64,000 bases of DNA from Micromonospora sp. LH3U1 (GCF_028475105.1 NZ_CP116936.1:6075501-6139500); one strand, 5' to 3'; positions 32,657 through 42,284 are shown, counted from the stretch's first letter. The notes: generated by a model not told the origin, from the sequence alone. Numbers and translations are program-made.

Positions 32657-33730
32657 TCAGGCTGGGGCCAGCCAACGGTGCAGGGTTGCCGCACCGTCAC
32701 GGATCTTGCTGATCTCGACGTGCTCGTCCTTGTGGTGGGCGAGGTTGGGGTCACCCGGACCGAAGTTCAGCGCGGGGATCCCCATGGCCGCGAACCGGGC
32801 CACGTCCGTCCAGCCCAGCTTGCCGATCGGCGCCGCGCCCACCGCCGCCAGGAACTCCTTAGCCGGAGCCGCCTCCAGCCCGGGGGCTGCACCGGCCGCC
32901 GCATCGGTCACCGCCACCTCGAAGCCGGCGAAGACCTCCCGCAGGTGCTCCTCCGCCGCCGCCGGGTCGCGGTCCGGCGCGTACCGGTAGTTGACCTCGA
33001 TCTCGCAGCGATCGGGGATCACGTTGCCGGCGACGCCACCGTTGATCCGCACCGCGTTCATTCCCTCGCGGAAGTCGCACCCCTCGATGGTGACCCGGCG
33101 TGCCTCGTACGCTTGGAGCCGCCGCAGCACCTCACCGGCCGCGTGGATGGCGTTCACACCGTGCCAGGAGCGCGCCGCGTGCGCCCGCTCACCCGTCGTC
33201 GTCACGATGGCCCGCATGGTGCCCTGACAGCCCGCCTCGACGATGCCGTACGTCGGCTCCAGCAGCACCGCGAAGTCCGCCTCCAGCCACTCCGGGTACG
33301 CCTGGTGGACCAGGTTGAGCCCGTTGTACTGCGACTCGATCTCCTCGGCCTCGTAGAAGAAGTACGTCACGTCGTAGCGCGGGTCGGGCAGCGTCACCGC
33401 CAGGTGCAGCGCGTACGCGACACCGGACTTCATGTCGGAGGTGCCGCAGCCGTACATCAGGTCGCCGCGCATGGTCGACGGAAAGTTGTTGTTCAGCGGC
33501 ACCGTGTCGAGGTGCCCGGCCAACACGACGCGCTGCGACCGACCGAGGTCGGTGCGCGCCATCACCGTGTTGCCGTGCCGGTGAGTCGTCAGGTGCGATA
33601 CGCCCCGCAGCACCTCTTCGACACAGTCGGCGATCGCCTTCTCGTTCAGGGATACGGACTCTATGTCGACCAGAGCGCGGGTCAGCTGCACCGGATCGGC
33701 GAGGACCTCGGGGGTCAGCGGGTTCTCCAT
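32657..33730 (-). CDS. dapE: Succinyl-diaminopimelate desuccinylase
   Basis: A 357-aa M20-family zinc aminoacylase that hydrolyses N-succinyl-LL-diaminopimelate, the penultimate step to meso-DAP and lysine. Metal motifs are A-G-H-L-D-T-V-P (near 72), C-G-T-S-D-M-K-S-G (near 95) and Y-E-A-E-E-I-E-S (near 125); the last metal His is in the C-terminal A-H-H-K-D-E-H. Start ATG 33730 is chosen over a long upstream open frame without coding character. Divergent from dapD, with a 79-nt promoter region shared. Confidence 0.92.
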   Translation of the reverse strand: MENPLTPEVLADPVQLTRALVDIESVSLNEKAIADCVEEVLRGVSHLTTHRHGNTVMARTDLGRSQRVVLAGHLDTVPLNNNFPSTMRGDLMYGCGTSDMKSGVAYALHLAVTLPDPRYDVTYFFYEAEEIESQYNGLNLVHQAYPEWLEADFAVLLEPTYGIVEAGCQGTMRAIVTTTGERAHAARSWHGVNAIHAAGEVLRRLQAYEARRVTIEGCDFREGMNAVRINGGVAGNVIPDRCEIEVNYRYAPDRDPAAAEEHLREVFAGFEVAVTDAAAGAAPGLEAAPAKEFLAAVGAAPIGKLGWTDVARFAAMGIPALNFGPGDPNLAHHKDEHVEISKIRDGAATLHRWLAPA

Positions 33731-33809
33731 GGTTCGCACGGTACCTTCAGGTCTGTCAGCGTGATGAGCGAGCTTGCGGCCATCCCGGCCGCGACCGAGG
33801 GGTGTAACA

Positions 33810-34769
33810 GTGACGTCCGCAGATTCCGCCTGGGGCATCGGCCTGGCCACGGTCACCGCAGACGAGCAGGTGCTCGACACCTGGTACCCGACCGGCAAGC
33901 TGGGCCTGGGCGAGCTGCCACTGGTCGCCGGTGAGGACAAGGCGGACGTGCTCGACCTGCCGCCGGCCGCGCTCGGTGACCGGTCACTGCCCGGTCTGCG
34001 TACCGTCCAGGTGGTCACCGTGATCGGCTCCCTGGACGATCCGATCAAGGACGCCTCGGACGCGTACCTCCGGTTGCACCTGCTCTCGCACCGCCTGGTC
34101 CGACCCAACCAGCTCAACCTCGACGGCATCTTCGGCAAGCTGGCCAACGTGGCCTGGACGTCCGCCGGGCCGTGCCCGCCGGAGCGGGTGGACGAGCTGC
34201 GGGTGATCGAGCGGGCGGCGGGTCGCCACCTGGCGGTGTACGGGGTGGACAAGTTCCCCCGGATGACCGACTACGTGGTCCCCTCCGGTGTGCGGATCGC
34301 CGACGCCGACCGGGTCCGCCTCGGCGCGCACCTGGCCGCCGGCACCACCGTGATGCACGAGGGCTTCTGCAACTTCAACGCCGGCACGCTCGGCACCTCG
34401 ATGGTCGAGGGACGGATCGTGCAGGGCGTGGTGGTCGGCGACGGCTCCGACGTGGGCGCGGGCGCATCGATCATGGGCACCCTCTCCGGCGGTGGCACCG
34501 ACAAGGTCCGCATCGGCGAGCGCAGCCTGGTCGGCGCGAACGCCGGCATCGGCATCTCCCTCGGCGACGACTGCGTGGTCGAGGCCGGCTGCTACGTCAC
34601 GGCCGGCTCGAAGATCACCCTGCCGGACGGCCGGGTGGTCAAGGCCCGGGAGCTGTCCGGCGTCGACGGTCTGCTGTTCTGGCGCAACTCGGTGACCGGC
34701 GCGCTGGAGGCCCGGCCGCGCACCGGCCGCGGCATCGAGCTGAACGCCGCCCTGCACGCCAACGACTGA
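33810..34769 (+). CDS. dapD: 2,3,4,5-tetrahydropyridine-2,6-dicarboxylate N-succinyltransferase
   Basis: A 319-aa actinobacterial-type DapD (trimeric left-handed beta-helix acyltransferase using succinyl-CoA). The N-terminal domain is followed by hexapeptide repeats at about 165-265 (V-R-L-G-A-H-L-A-A-G-T-T-V-M ... V-V-V-G-D-G-S-D-V-G). GTG 33810 is preceded by GAGGGG. It supplies the substrate of DapC and ultimately DapE, both encoded in this window. Confidence 0.93.
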   Translation: MTSADSAWGIGLATVTADEQVLDTWYPTGKLGLGELPLVAGEDKADVLDLPPAALGDRSLPGLRTVQVVTVIGSLDDPIKDASDAYLRLHLLSHRLVRPNQLNLDGIFGKLANVAWTSAGPCPPERVDELRVIERAAGRHLAVYGVDKFPRMTDYVVPSGVRIADADRVRLGAHLAAGTTVMHEGFCNFNAGTLGTSMVEGRIVQGVVVGDGSDVGAGASIMGTLSGGGTDKVRIGERSLVGANAGIGISLGDDCVVEAGCYVTAGSKITLPDGRVVKARELSGVDGLLFWRNSVTGALEARPRTGRGIELNAALHAND

Positions 34770-34786
34770 GCGACCCGCCGGGTCGC
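34770..34786 (+). terminator. Short hairpin after dapD
   Basis: A 7-bp GC stem (34770-34776 with 34780-34786) directly after the stop codon; weak. Confidence 0.35.
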
Positions 34787-34819
34787 GGCACTCGGCCGCG
34801 GACCCGGACGGGGTACGCC

Positions 34820-37800
34820 TCAGCGCAACCGGTACGCCTGAATGATGCGTTCGGTCACCGTGTTGCCAGCGGCGTCCCGGGCGGTGGCCCGCAGGGACGC
34901 GTAACCGGTCCCGGCGGGATGCCGGACGGTGGCCGTCCAGCCGTGCCCTCCGTGCCGGACCCGAGCGGGCTGCCAGCTTCGTCCGCCGTCGTAGGAGACG
35001 TCCACGGTCAGCTTGGTCAACCGCGACCCGGCGGCGCCGGGTTGCCGCTGCACCTGCACCGGGATGACCAGACGACGGCCGGCGGCAGCGCTGTTGTCCG
35101 CGTTGAGCGGCGGTGCGAACCGGATGGCCGACACCGGCAGCCTGCGATAGTCGTCGCCGGTGACGTGTCGGGAACGGAACGTCCACGCCGTGCTGACCTC
35201 GGTGCTGAGGTCGGTGAAACTCCGCGTCGACGACACCTCCAGTCGGTAGCTGGCATTGCCGGGCGGCACGGTGAACTGCCCGAAACCCGGCTCCGGCGAC
35301 TCGCCGACCAGTTTGCCGTTGCGGTAGAGGGCGGTCCGGGCGGCGTCGGAGACCGACCCACCGGCGTGCCCCTCGGCGTCGCTGTGCAGGGGAACGTCCA
35401 CCCGGATCTCGTCACCGATTCGGGTGACGCCCTGGCCCGGCCAACGCGGCGTCGGGAACGACGTCCCGTACGGCGCGCTGTTCCAGCTCTCCCGGGTGTG
35501 CCAGCCGGCCCGGTACGCCCTCGGTTCGGCGATCAGCACCGCCTTTCCGTCGAGCCACCCGTCGTCGGTGGGCACCCCGAACATCAGCTCCGAGTACCAC
35601 CGCACCCCACGGGTGTTGTAGTGCTCGACCCGCTGCCCGGGCACCGCGGTGGGCAGATTGACCGCCCAGCTGCCCACGTCGGGGTCGAGCTGCGCGAAGA
35701 CCACCCGGTCCGCGATCAGACCCGGATAGCCGCCCCGGAACTGGTGCGTGACGCTGGCCAGATCCTTACTGCGGTACGTCTTGTCGAACCCGGTCGGCAT
35801 CCGGCCGGGGAAGGTCTCGGCGAGCGCGTACAGGTAGGGGCTGCTGGCCACCTCCAGTTGTGCCCACTGGCTGCTCACCGTCGCGACGAACCGTTCACGG
35901 GACACCGCTCGGCCGAGGTGCCCGGTGGCCAACCCGGTGAAGTCGGACGAGAGGATGCCGAACCCGTGGTAGCTGCCGTCGTCGCCGAAGAAGATCGCTC
36001 CGATGTCCACCAGTGCCGGCGCGGCCGATCGCTCCGGAACGGCCATCCGCACCGGTCGGGCTTTCCGGGCGTCGACGGTGACCGCCGTGTCGCTGTCGAC
36101 GACCAGCTCCGGTTGGGCCAGCTGGGCGAGCCCGTTCTCGGCGAAGAGAATGCTGACGAGCCCGTAGCGGCCCTTCGGCACCCGGATGTCGACGGTGCCG
36201 TCCGGGTCGTACAGGTCGTAGGAGACGGAGTTGTCCAGGTTGACCAGCGCGGTGACGTGTTCCGCGGCAGCCGCTCCCGTGGCGTCCAGGTGGCGCACCG
36301 TGACCTGGTAGCTCTCCACCTCCCGGTTCACCGCCACCGGGGTGACCACAACTGTCGTCCCGGAGCGGGCCACGATCCGCCCGGCCCAGTAGCCGTCCGT
36401 GCCGATCCGGGTGTCCACGGTGACCGTGGTGCCGGCGGTGCCGCCGGCCGGCACGGTGACCTGGCCCGCCGCCAGGGTGAACAGGCCGGCAGGCGCAGGC
36501 TGCCCGTCCGGTCCGGTCACCTCGAGGGTCAGGTCCAGGGTGATCGGGTCCGGCCCGTCGTTGCGCCAGCCGACCTCCCGGGTGGTCGGGATGTCGTCGT
36601 CGTGCGGCCAGGCCGGCTGCCCGAAGGCGAGGCTGACCGGGTCGCTGACCACCCGCTGGGTGATCGCACGGGCCACGTCGACCCGGCCGGCACCCTGCTG
36701 GAAGGAGGTCTGCTCCGGGTGCGGCTTCGCCGAGGCCATCAGGGTCGCCTTGAGCTGGGGTGCCGCCCAACCGCTGTGCTGCTGGGCGAGCAGCGCCACC
36801 GCGCCGGTGACGTGCGGCGCGGCCATCGAGGTGCCGGAGAGCGCGACGTACTTCTCCCCCACCGGGTCGCCGAGCAGCGTGCCGTCGCCCCGGGCGGCGA
36901 CGATCTCCACCCCGGGTGCGGTCAGGTCCGGCTTCAGCCCGCCGTCGCCCACCCGAGGGCCGCGGCTGGAGAAGTCAGCCAGCGCGTCGTCGCGGTCCAC
37001 CGCGCCCACCGACAGCGCGGCATCCGCGGTGCTCGGTGAGCCGACCGAGCCGTCCGTGCCGGCGTTGCCCGCCGAGATCACGAAGAGCGCGCCGGTCTGG
37101 GCGGTCAGTGACTCGACGGCCGCCTCCAACGGGTCGACGTCGGGCGTGTCGGGACCGCCCAGGCTCAGGTTGATCACGTCGGCGTGCTGGTCGACGGCGG
37201 CCCACTGCATGCCGGCCAGAATCGCGGACTCCGCGCAGCCCTGGTCCTCACAGACCTTGCCGTTGAGCAGCGTGGCGTCCGGGGCGACGCCCCGATACTT
37301 GCCACCGGAGGCGGCACCGCTGCCGGCGATGATCGAGGCGACGTGGGTGCCGTGACCGACGGTGTCACCGGCATCGGTGGCCTCGGTGAAGTTGTGCGAC
37401 TCGCCGACCCTGCCCGTCAGGTCGGGGTGGCCGGCATCGATACCGGTGTCCAGCACCGCGACGCGGACGCCCTGACCGGTGAACCCCGCCTGGTGCGCGG
37501 CGGGCGCGCCGATCTGCGGCACGCTGTGATCCAGGGTGATGTGTCGTTGGCCGTCGAGCCAGATCCGGTCGGCACCCCCCGCCGTGCCGACCCGGGCGCC
37601 GGTCCCGGTGAGCGCCGCCCAGACCGCCGTGGCGCGCTGCTTGTCCGCCGTCGCGGCCACCCCGCCGATCGCGGGCAACTGCGCGGTGACGGTCAGCCCG
37701 GTGGGCGCGGCAACGCGCTGCCGAGCACCCGCGCCACTGGTGACCAGCACCGGCAGATGGTCCCGGCGGGCGTCGTCGTAGCCGGCCGCGATCAGCCCGG

Positions 37801-38134
37801 TCACGTTGAACAGTCGCCGGTCGACCCGGCCGGACCGGACCAGCGGTAGGGCGTCCTGCGGCAGCACGGTGAGCTGGCCACGGTCGCGGGTGGTGAAGAA
37901 CCGCAGATGAGTACGACCGGGCGCGGGTCGGACCGCGGCGGACCCGGACGCGGTGACGGTGACCCGATCGCCGGTGAGCAGGGTGACCGTCTTCGTGGTG
38001 GCGGCGCCGGTCGCGGAACGCGGGGCGGCGCCAGGGGCGGTGGTGGATGGGTTGGCCACGGCGGTCACCGGAGTGCCCAGTACGAGGGCTGCTACGGCGG
38101 TGACGGCGGCGGCCATTCTGCTGCGTCGATGCAA
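34820..38134 (-). CDS. Secreted subtilisin-family (S8) serine protease
   Basis: A 1104-aa exported protease. Signal peptide of about 27 residues (basic R-R-S-R, hydrophobic core, A-V-A cleavage). The catalytic triad is Asp in A-V-L-D-T-G-I-D (about 213), His in V-G-H-G-T-H (about 248) and Ser in S-G-T-S-M-A-A-P-H (about 420). The C-terminal ~600 residues are beta-rich and contain Ig-like segments. Start is placed at TTG 38134 because GAGGAGG lies just upstream; an ATG at 38116 is the alternative. A 13-bp palindrome sits in the promoter. Probably degrades extracellular protein; the peptide transporter at 53-59 kb could import products. Confidence 0.9.
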   Translation of the reverse strand: MHRRSRMAAAVTAVAALVLGTPVTAVANPSTTAPGAAPRSATGAATTKTVTLLTGDRVTVTASGSAAVRPAPGRTHLRFFTTRDRGQLTVLPQDALPLVRSGRVDRRLFNVTGLIAAGYDDARRDHLPVLVTSGAGARQRVAAPTGLTVTAQLPAIGGVAATADKQRATAVWAALTGTGARVGTAGGADRIWLDGQRHITLDHSVPQIGAPAAHQAGFTGQGVRVAVLDTGIDAGHPDLTGRVGESHNFTEATDAGDTVGHGTHVASIIAGSGAASGGKYRGVAPDATLLNGKVCEDQGCAESAILAGMQWAAVDQHADVINLSLGGPDTPDVDPLEAAVESLTAQTGALFVISAGNAGTDGSVGSPSTADAALSVGAVDRDDALADFSSRGPRVGDGGLKPDLTAPGVEIVAARGDGTLLGDPVGEKYVALSGTSMAAPHVTGAVALLAQQHSGWAAPQLKATLMASAKPHPEQTSFQQGAGRVDVARAITQRVVSDPVSLAFGQPAWPHDDDIPTTREVGWRNDGPDPITLDLTLEVTGPDGQPAPAGLFTLAAGQVTVPAGGTAGTTVTVDTRIGTDGYWAGRIVARSGTTVVVTPVAVNREVESYQVTVRHLDATGAAAAEHVTALVNLDNSVSYDLYDPDGTVDIRVPKGRYGLVSILFAENGLAQLAQPELVVDSDTAVTVDARKARPVRMAVPERSAAPALVDIGAIFFGDDGSYHGFGILSSDFTGLATGHLGRAVSRERFVATVSSQWAQLEVASSPYLYALAETFPGRMPTGFDKTYRSKDLASVTHQFRGGYPGLIADRVVFAQLDPDVGSWAVNLPTAVPGQRVEHYNTRGVRWYSELMFGVPTDDGWLDGKAVLIAEPRAYRAGWHTRESWNSAPYGTSFPTPRWPGQGVTRIGDEIRVDVPLHSDAEGHAGGSVSDAARTALYRNGKLVGESPEPGFGQFTVPPGNASYRLEVSSTRSFTDLSTEVSTAWTFRSRHVTGDDYRRLPVSAIRFAPPLNADNSAAAGRRLVIPVQVQRQPGAAGSRLTKLTVDVSYDGGRSWQPARVRHGGHGWTATVRHPAGTGYASLRATARDAAGNTVTERIIQAYRLR

Positions 38135-38193
38135 CGGATCCTCCTCGGTGGAGCGTTGATATCCATGAGAGGCATAGACCGCCGCCAGTATTA

Positions 38194-38206
38194 CATACCC
38201 GGTATG
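38194..38206 (-). promoter_or_regulatory. 13-bp palindromic operator candidate (copy 2)
   Basis: On the minus strand this reads CATACCGGGTATG, 60 nt upstream of the subtilisin start and next to a TAATACT -10-like sequence. It is identical to the site at 32379-32391. Confidence 0.5.
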
Positions 38207-38274
38207 CAAAATAGGGGTCGAAAATATGACGGACCTGCCAACCGACGACGGGATCGGCGGGCATCATCGACCGG

Positions 38275-38832
38275 GTGACCTCCATGAAGGACCGAATGCT
38301 CGCCGGCGAGCCGTACCTGGCGGATGATCCCGAGATCATCGCCGACCTGGACCGAGCTGCCCGGCTGATGGAACGCTTCAACACCAGTGCCGCAGCCGAC
38401 CCGCAGGCCCGCCTCACGGCACTGCGTGACCTCCTCGGCGACGTGGGCGAGGGCACCTGGATCCGCCCACCGTTCTACTGCGACCACGGCTGGCAGATCC
38501 GCATCGGGCCCCGCAGCTTCGTCAATTACCACGCGGTCTTCCTCGACGTCGCACCGATCACCATCGGTGCCGACGTCCAGATCGGACCGAACGTGCAGCT
38601 GCTCACACCGACCCATCCGGTGGAGCCCGGTCCGCGCCGCGACAAGTGGGAGGCCGCCAAGCCGATCGTCATCGGCGACAACGTCTGGCTCGGCGGCGGC
38701 GCCATCGTGCTGGCGGGCGTGACGATCGGCGCGAACACCGTCGTCGGCGCGGGCGCGGTGGTCACCCGGGACCTGCCCGCCAACGTGGTCGCGGTCGGCA
38801 ACCCCGCCCGGCCGGTCCGCGAGCTCGACTAA
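38275..38832 (+). CDS. Maltose/galactoside O-acetyltransferase-like (LbH) protein
   Basis: A 185-aa hexapeptide-repeat acetyltransferase of the Maa/LacA/NodL group, which transfers acetyl from acetyl-CoA to a sugar hydroxyl. The N-terminal Maa helix region reads K-D-R-M-L-A-G-E-P-Y, the catalytic His region T-P-T-H-P-V, and the beta-helix runs from about 75 to 175. GTG 38275 has no ribosome-binding site and lies close to where transcription would start, so a leaderless mRNA is possible; ATG 38284 is the alternative. Divergent from the subtilisin gene. Confidence 0.85.
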   Translation: MTSMKDRMLAGEPYLADDPEIIADLDRAARLMERFNTSAAADPQARLTALRDLLGDVGEGTWIRPPFYCDHGWQIRIGPRSFVNYHAVFLDVAPITIGADVQIGPNVQLLTPTHPVEPGPRRDKWEAAKPIVIGDNVWLGGGAIVLAGVTIGANTVVGAGAVVTRDLPANVVAVGNPARPVRELD

Positions 38833-38887
38833 CGCCTGGGCTCGACGTCGTGGAGTAACGCAACCCGGTGCGCCCCGGCGGTCTCGG

Positions 38888-39535
38888 TCAGGCCGCCGGA
38901 GGCTCGGTCAGGCGGACCACCAGATCGGCATGGTCGGCGGTGGGGGTGATGAGGGCGGCGTTCGACTCGTCGCTGCCCAGCGCCCACGCCCGTGCCTGCT
39001 CCGGCGACCGGCCAAACGCCTCGTGCCGGGAGGCCAGCCGACGCTGCCGCACCTCGACGTCCAGGTCGAGGAACCACGCCTCGTGCAGCAACGAACGGAT
39101 CTCCTGCCACGGGAAGTCCGGCAGCAGCAGATAGTTGCCCTCGGTCACCACCAGTCGGATCGACGGCGGGACCTCGATCGCCCCGGCCACCGGCTCCTCC
39201 AACTCCCGCCGGAACTCCGGTGCGTAGACCGAGGTCGGCTCCAGCCAACGTAACCGGCGCAGCAGCGAGACGTAGCCATTGGCGTCGAAGGTGTCCACCG
39301 CACCCTTGCGGTCGGCGCGTCCCAGCCGGACCAGCTGCGACTGCGCCAGGTGGAAGCCGTCCATCGGCACGAGCCGGGCGGCCGATCCGACCTCGGCCAC
39401 GATCCGCTGCGCCAGCGTGGACTTCCCGGCGCCCGGCGCACCAGCAATGCCGAGCAGCTGTCGCGGACCAGCCTCGGCCAGCGCGCACGCCCTCGCCACC
39501 AACTCCTCGACGGACAGCACCCGGGCCGGCGGCAT
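38888..39535 (-). CDS. Uridine-kinase/phosphoribulokinase-like P-loop kinase
   Basis: A 215-aa kinase of the nucleoside/nucleotide kinase family. The P-loop G-A-P-G-A-G-K-S-T lies near 32-40, P-M-D-G-F-H-L-A (substrate Asp) near 58, and V-T-E-G-N-Y-L-L-L near 130, the standard order in the uridine kinase/PanK-like fold. A C-terminal basic R-R-L-A-S-R-H segment is the lid. The substrate is unknown; sugar and nucleoside kinases share this family. ATG 39535 overlaps the SIMPL stop by 1 nt, so coupled. Confidence 0.82.
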   Translation of the reverse strand: MPPARVLSVEELVARACALAEAGPRQLLGIAGAPGAGKSTLAQRIVAEVGSAARLVPMDGFHLAQSQLVRLGRADRKGAVDTFDANGYVSLLRRLRWLEPTSVYAPEFRRELEEPVAGAIEVPPSIRLVVTEGNYLLLPDFPWQEIRSLLHEAWFLDLDVEVRQRRLASRHEAFGRSPEQARAWALGSDESNAALITPTADHADLVVRLTEPPAA

Positions 39536-40185
39536 CAGCCCAGAACCGGGTCGCTGATGGTGAACCGCGCCTGCACCGCCGCCTGCACGGTCTGCGGCTG
39601 CGGGTCCAACTCCAACTCCGGTGCGCCGCCACCCGCGCCGCCTCCGACGTCGAACGCCGCACGGGCGAACATCGGCCGGTCGGCCGAGCCGGCGTCGGCC
39701 AGCTCGATCAACGAGGTGACCTGGGCACCGAGCGCCTCCGCGTACTCCCGTGCCCGCAGCAGCGCGTCGTTGATCGCGGCGTGTCGGGCCTCGCGGTGCG
39801 CGGGGCTGTCCGGGCGAAGCTCCCACCAGGGCCCGGCCACCTCGACCTGGTCCTGGTCGGCCAGCCGGAGCATCAGCTCGCCGAGGGCGGTGAAGTCGGT
39901 GACGGTGACGGTGGTGGTGACACTGCCGTGCCAGGCGATCACCCGCTCGCCCGAGCGGCGGGTCTCCGGCCGCACCCGCAGGTCACCGGTCTCCCGTCGC
40001 GCCACCGCCGGCCCGGAGCCGTCCAGCAACACCCGGACCGCGGCGGCACGCTCGGCCAGCCGAGTCAGGGTGGCTTCCCGGTCCCGATCTCGCGCTGTCG
40101 CGGTGACCGCGAACCGGGCCAGCTCGGGCGGCACCTCCCGGTACGCCTCGCCGCGCACCTGCACCACCGGACTGTCCACCGCCAT
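39535..40185 (-). CDS. SIMPL (DUF541) domain protein
   Basis: A 216-aa SIMPL-domain protein. The family core covers the whole length (V-R-G-E-A near the start, A-T-A-R-D-R-D-R-E-A-T, and the repeated beta-alpha-beta pattern). Unlike many members it has no signal peptide and should be cytoplasmic. Members are linked to oxidative-stress protection and protein interaction, without a defined activity. It lies 10 nt after tyrA and is coupled to the kinase gene: a tyrA-SIMPL-kinase transcript. Confidence 0.82.
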   Translation of the reverse strand: MAVDSPVVQVRGEAYREVPPELARFAVTATARDRDREATLTRLAERAAAVRVLLDGSGPAVARRETGDLRVRPETRRSGERVIAWHGSVTTTVTVTDFTALGELMLRLADQDQVEVAGPWWELRPDSPAHREARHAAINDALLRAREYAEALGAQVTSLIELADAGSADRPMFARAAFDVGGGAGGGAPELELDPQPQTVQAAVQARFTISDPVLG

Positions 40186-40195
40186 GCCCCTCAGC

Positions 40196-41215
40196 CTAGT
40201 CAGCTACCGGACGCCACGCGGCGTAGGAGACCGCGTCCGAGCCGACCTGACACCCCGTCAGGTGCCCCCCGGCGTCACCCAACCCTCGCAGCCAGGTCAC
40301 CTCGGCGTCGTGGTCGCCGCCGGTCGGGAATTCCCGGGCCTGACCGGCGAACCGCCGGTCCAGCAGCGCCGACCGGGCCGCCCTGGCTTCCGCGTACCGG
40401 GCGATGAGCGCCGGTGCGTCGTCGGCCCGCAACGCGGCGGCCAGCCCGTCCAGGAACGCGCGGACCCCGGCCAACTCGTCCAGCACCCGGTCGCGGTTGC
40501 CGAGGAGCATGTTCGCGGTCCGCTCCGCCGGGGTACCGGCGACCCGCGTGCCGTCGGAGAAGCTGCCCGCGGCAAGCGCCAGCACCGCGTCGCGCAGCGG
40601 CGCCCGCTGTGCCGCCCCGGCCAGCGCACCGGCCAGCAGGTGCGGCACGTGTGAGGCGAGCGCGGCCACCGAATCGTGTGCCGGTGCCGACATTGGCACG
40701 ACCCGGGCGCCGAACAGCTCCACCAGCAGCCCGGTCAGCCAGCGAAAGGCGTCCGTCGCGGCGCCCGTCGCCGGGCAGAGCACCCAGGCGGAACCAGCCA
40801 GCAGGGTCGGCGAGGCGGCGGGCAGGCCGGCGGACTCCGCACCGGCCATCGGGTGCCCGGGAACGAACCGGTCGGCGAGCCCGAGCCGATTGGCTGCCTC
40901 GGTCACCTCGACCTTGGTGCTGCCGACATCGGTGAGCACGCAGCCGGGCGCGGTCAGCTCGGCCACCCGGGCCAGGGTGCGCGGGAGCGTGGGCAGCGGG
41001 CCGCAGAGGAAGACCACGTCCCGGTCGGCCACGGCCTGCTCGATCGTGGCCGGGGCGATCACCCCCCGATGCTGGGCCCGCTCACGGGTCGCCGGGTCCG
41101 GATCCCATCCGGCAACGTCCAGGCCGGCATCGGCCAGGCGCAGCAGCACCGAACCGCCGATCAGGCCGGTGCCGATCACCGCCGCCCGTACCCGCGCACC
41201 GGGCCTGTCCACCAT
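40196..41215 (-). CDS. tyrA: Prephenate dehydrogenase
   Basis: A 339-aa NAD(P)-dependent dehydrogenase converting prephenate to 4-hydroxyphenylpyruvate in tyrosine synthesis. The Rossmann motif is I-G-T-G-L-I-G-G-S near residue 14. D-V-G-S-T-K and H-P-M-A-G (near 110-130) are the prephenate-binding signatures. No ACT domain is evident, so feedback control may differ from enzymes that have one. Start ATG 41215 is chosen over an in-frame extension to 41341 that overlaps the neighbouring gene and lacks coding character. Confidence 0.9.
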   Translation of the reverse strand: MVDRPGARVRAAVIGTGLIGGSVLLRLADAGLDVAGWDPDPATRERAQHRGVIAPATIEQAVADRDVVFLCGPLPTLPRTLARVAELTAPGCVLTDVGSTKVEVTEAANRLGLADRFVPGHPMAGAESAGLPAASPTLLAGSAWVLCPATGAATDAFRWLTGLLVELFGARVVPMSAPAHDSVAALASHVPHLLAGALAGAAQRAPLRDAVLALAAGSFSDGTRVAGTPAERTANMLLGNRDRVLDELAGVRAFLDGLAAALRADDAPALIARYAEARAARSALLDRRFAGQAREFPTGGDHDAEVTWLRGLGDAGGHLTGCQVGSDAVSYAAWRPVAD

Positions 41216-41312
41216 CCGCGCACCTCGGCCTTCCTGCTGGGGTGCGGGGCCGACGCGGCCCCGACCAGGTCCGGGGCCGAGGATATCGCCAGGGCCGAGC
41301 CACGGACGCGGG

Positions 41313-42284
41313 TCAGTCCTCGACGGCCATCGCGTCGTCACGCCACGCGATGAACGGGATCGCCGGATTGCCGTTGATGTACTGCCAGGGCCAGGCGGTC
41401 ACCTGATCGCCGATCACCTCGAACTGGCCGGCGGCGGATCGTAGGTCCCCGACCTTCGAGAAGCCCATCGCGAAGGTGTTGTGCACGCTGGCCCAGCCCG
41501 GCTGGCGCCGGTAGTCGGGGTGACGCACCGAGTGGTCGGCGGCGGCGGCGAGTTCTGCACGCACCGCGTCATCGTCCAGGTACTCGTCGTCCTCGCCGAC
41601 GGGCAGGTCCAGCCACTTCTCCAGGTGCGCGACGACGACCAGGTGCCCGAGCGCCGAGCCGGCCGGCGACTTTGCCACCGCCGCCCGTGCGAACTCGAAC
41701 ATCTCCTCGTGGCTGCCGTACCACTTGTGGCAGCGGTACTGGAGCATCTGCTCGTGTGCGATCCGGTGCCACGGGTGCCGGGTGACCACGTCGTCGAAAC
41801 GCCGGGTCGCCTCGGCCCGGTCCACCTGGCGGCCGCGTGCCGAGGTGACCAGGAAGGTGCGCGCGGTGGTGTCACCCGGGTCGCGGTCGACCACCTCGTC
41901 CAGGCAGTTCTCGGCCAACCGCAGCCGCCGCCAGAACTCCTTGAACTGATCCTCGCTCACCTGCGAGGCACGGGCGCTGCTGCGGGCCTCCCAGGCCCAG
42001 TAGACCGCATGCGCCCCACGGACCAGCACCGGCAGCGTCGACCGCGGTTCGGCCTCGATCCACTCACCGATCCAGTCCTGTAGGCCGTCCACGTTGGCAA
42101 CCGCCGAGACGTAGAAGGCGTGATCGTCCGGATCGGTCACCGGGGTGAGCAGATCACGGATGGCTCCCCAGTCCCGCCGCTCGCCGGCCTCCCGCAACGC
42201 CCGCGCGGTCGGGTCACCCTCCGTCGGGTCCACGGTCAGCGTGGGCACCGCCACCTGCTTGCTGCTACGCCGGAACGGCCACAT
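41313..42284 (-). CDS. Hypothetical helical-repeat protein
   Basis: A 323-aa soluble, mostly alpha-helical protein rich in Trp, Asp, Glu and His. The repeated helix-turn pattern (for example R-H-P-W-H-R-I-A-H-E-Q-M-L-Q-Y and S-A-L-G-H-L-V-V-V-A-H-L-E-K-W) suggests TPR-like packing, but no consensus TPR is met. The start M-W-P-F-R-R-S-S-K is typical of actinobacterial hypotheticals of this kind. ATG 42284 follows GAGAGGAAAA. Divergent from the M48 peptidase. No function can be assigned. Confidence 0.75.
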   Translation of the reverse strand: MWPFRRSSKQVAVPTLTVDPTEGDPTARALREAGERRDWGAIRDLLTPVTDPDDHAFYVSAVANVDGLQDWIGEWIEAEPRSTLPVLVRGAHAVYWAWEARSSARASQVSEDQFKEFWRRLRLAENCLDEVVDRDPGDTTARTFLVTSARGRQVDRAEATRRFDDVVTRHPWHRIAHEQMLQYRCHKWYGSHEEMFEFARAAVAKSPAGSALGHLVVVAHLEKWLDLPVGEDDEYLDDDAVRAELAAAADHSVRHPDYRRQPGWASVHNTFAMGFSKVGDLRSAAGQFEVIGDQVTAWPWQYINGNPAIPFIAWRDDAMAVED

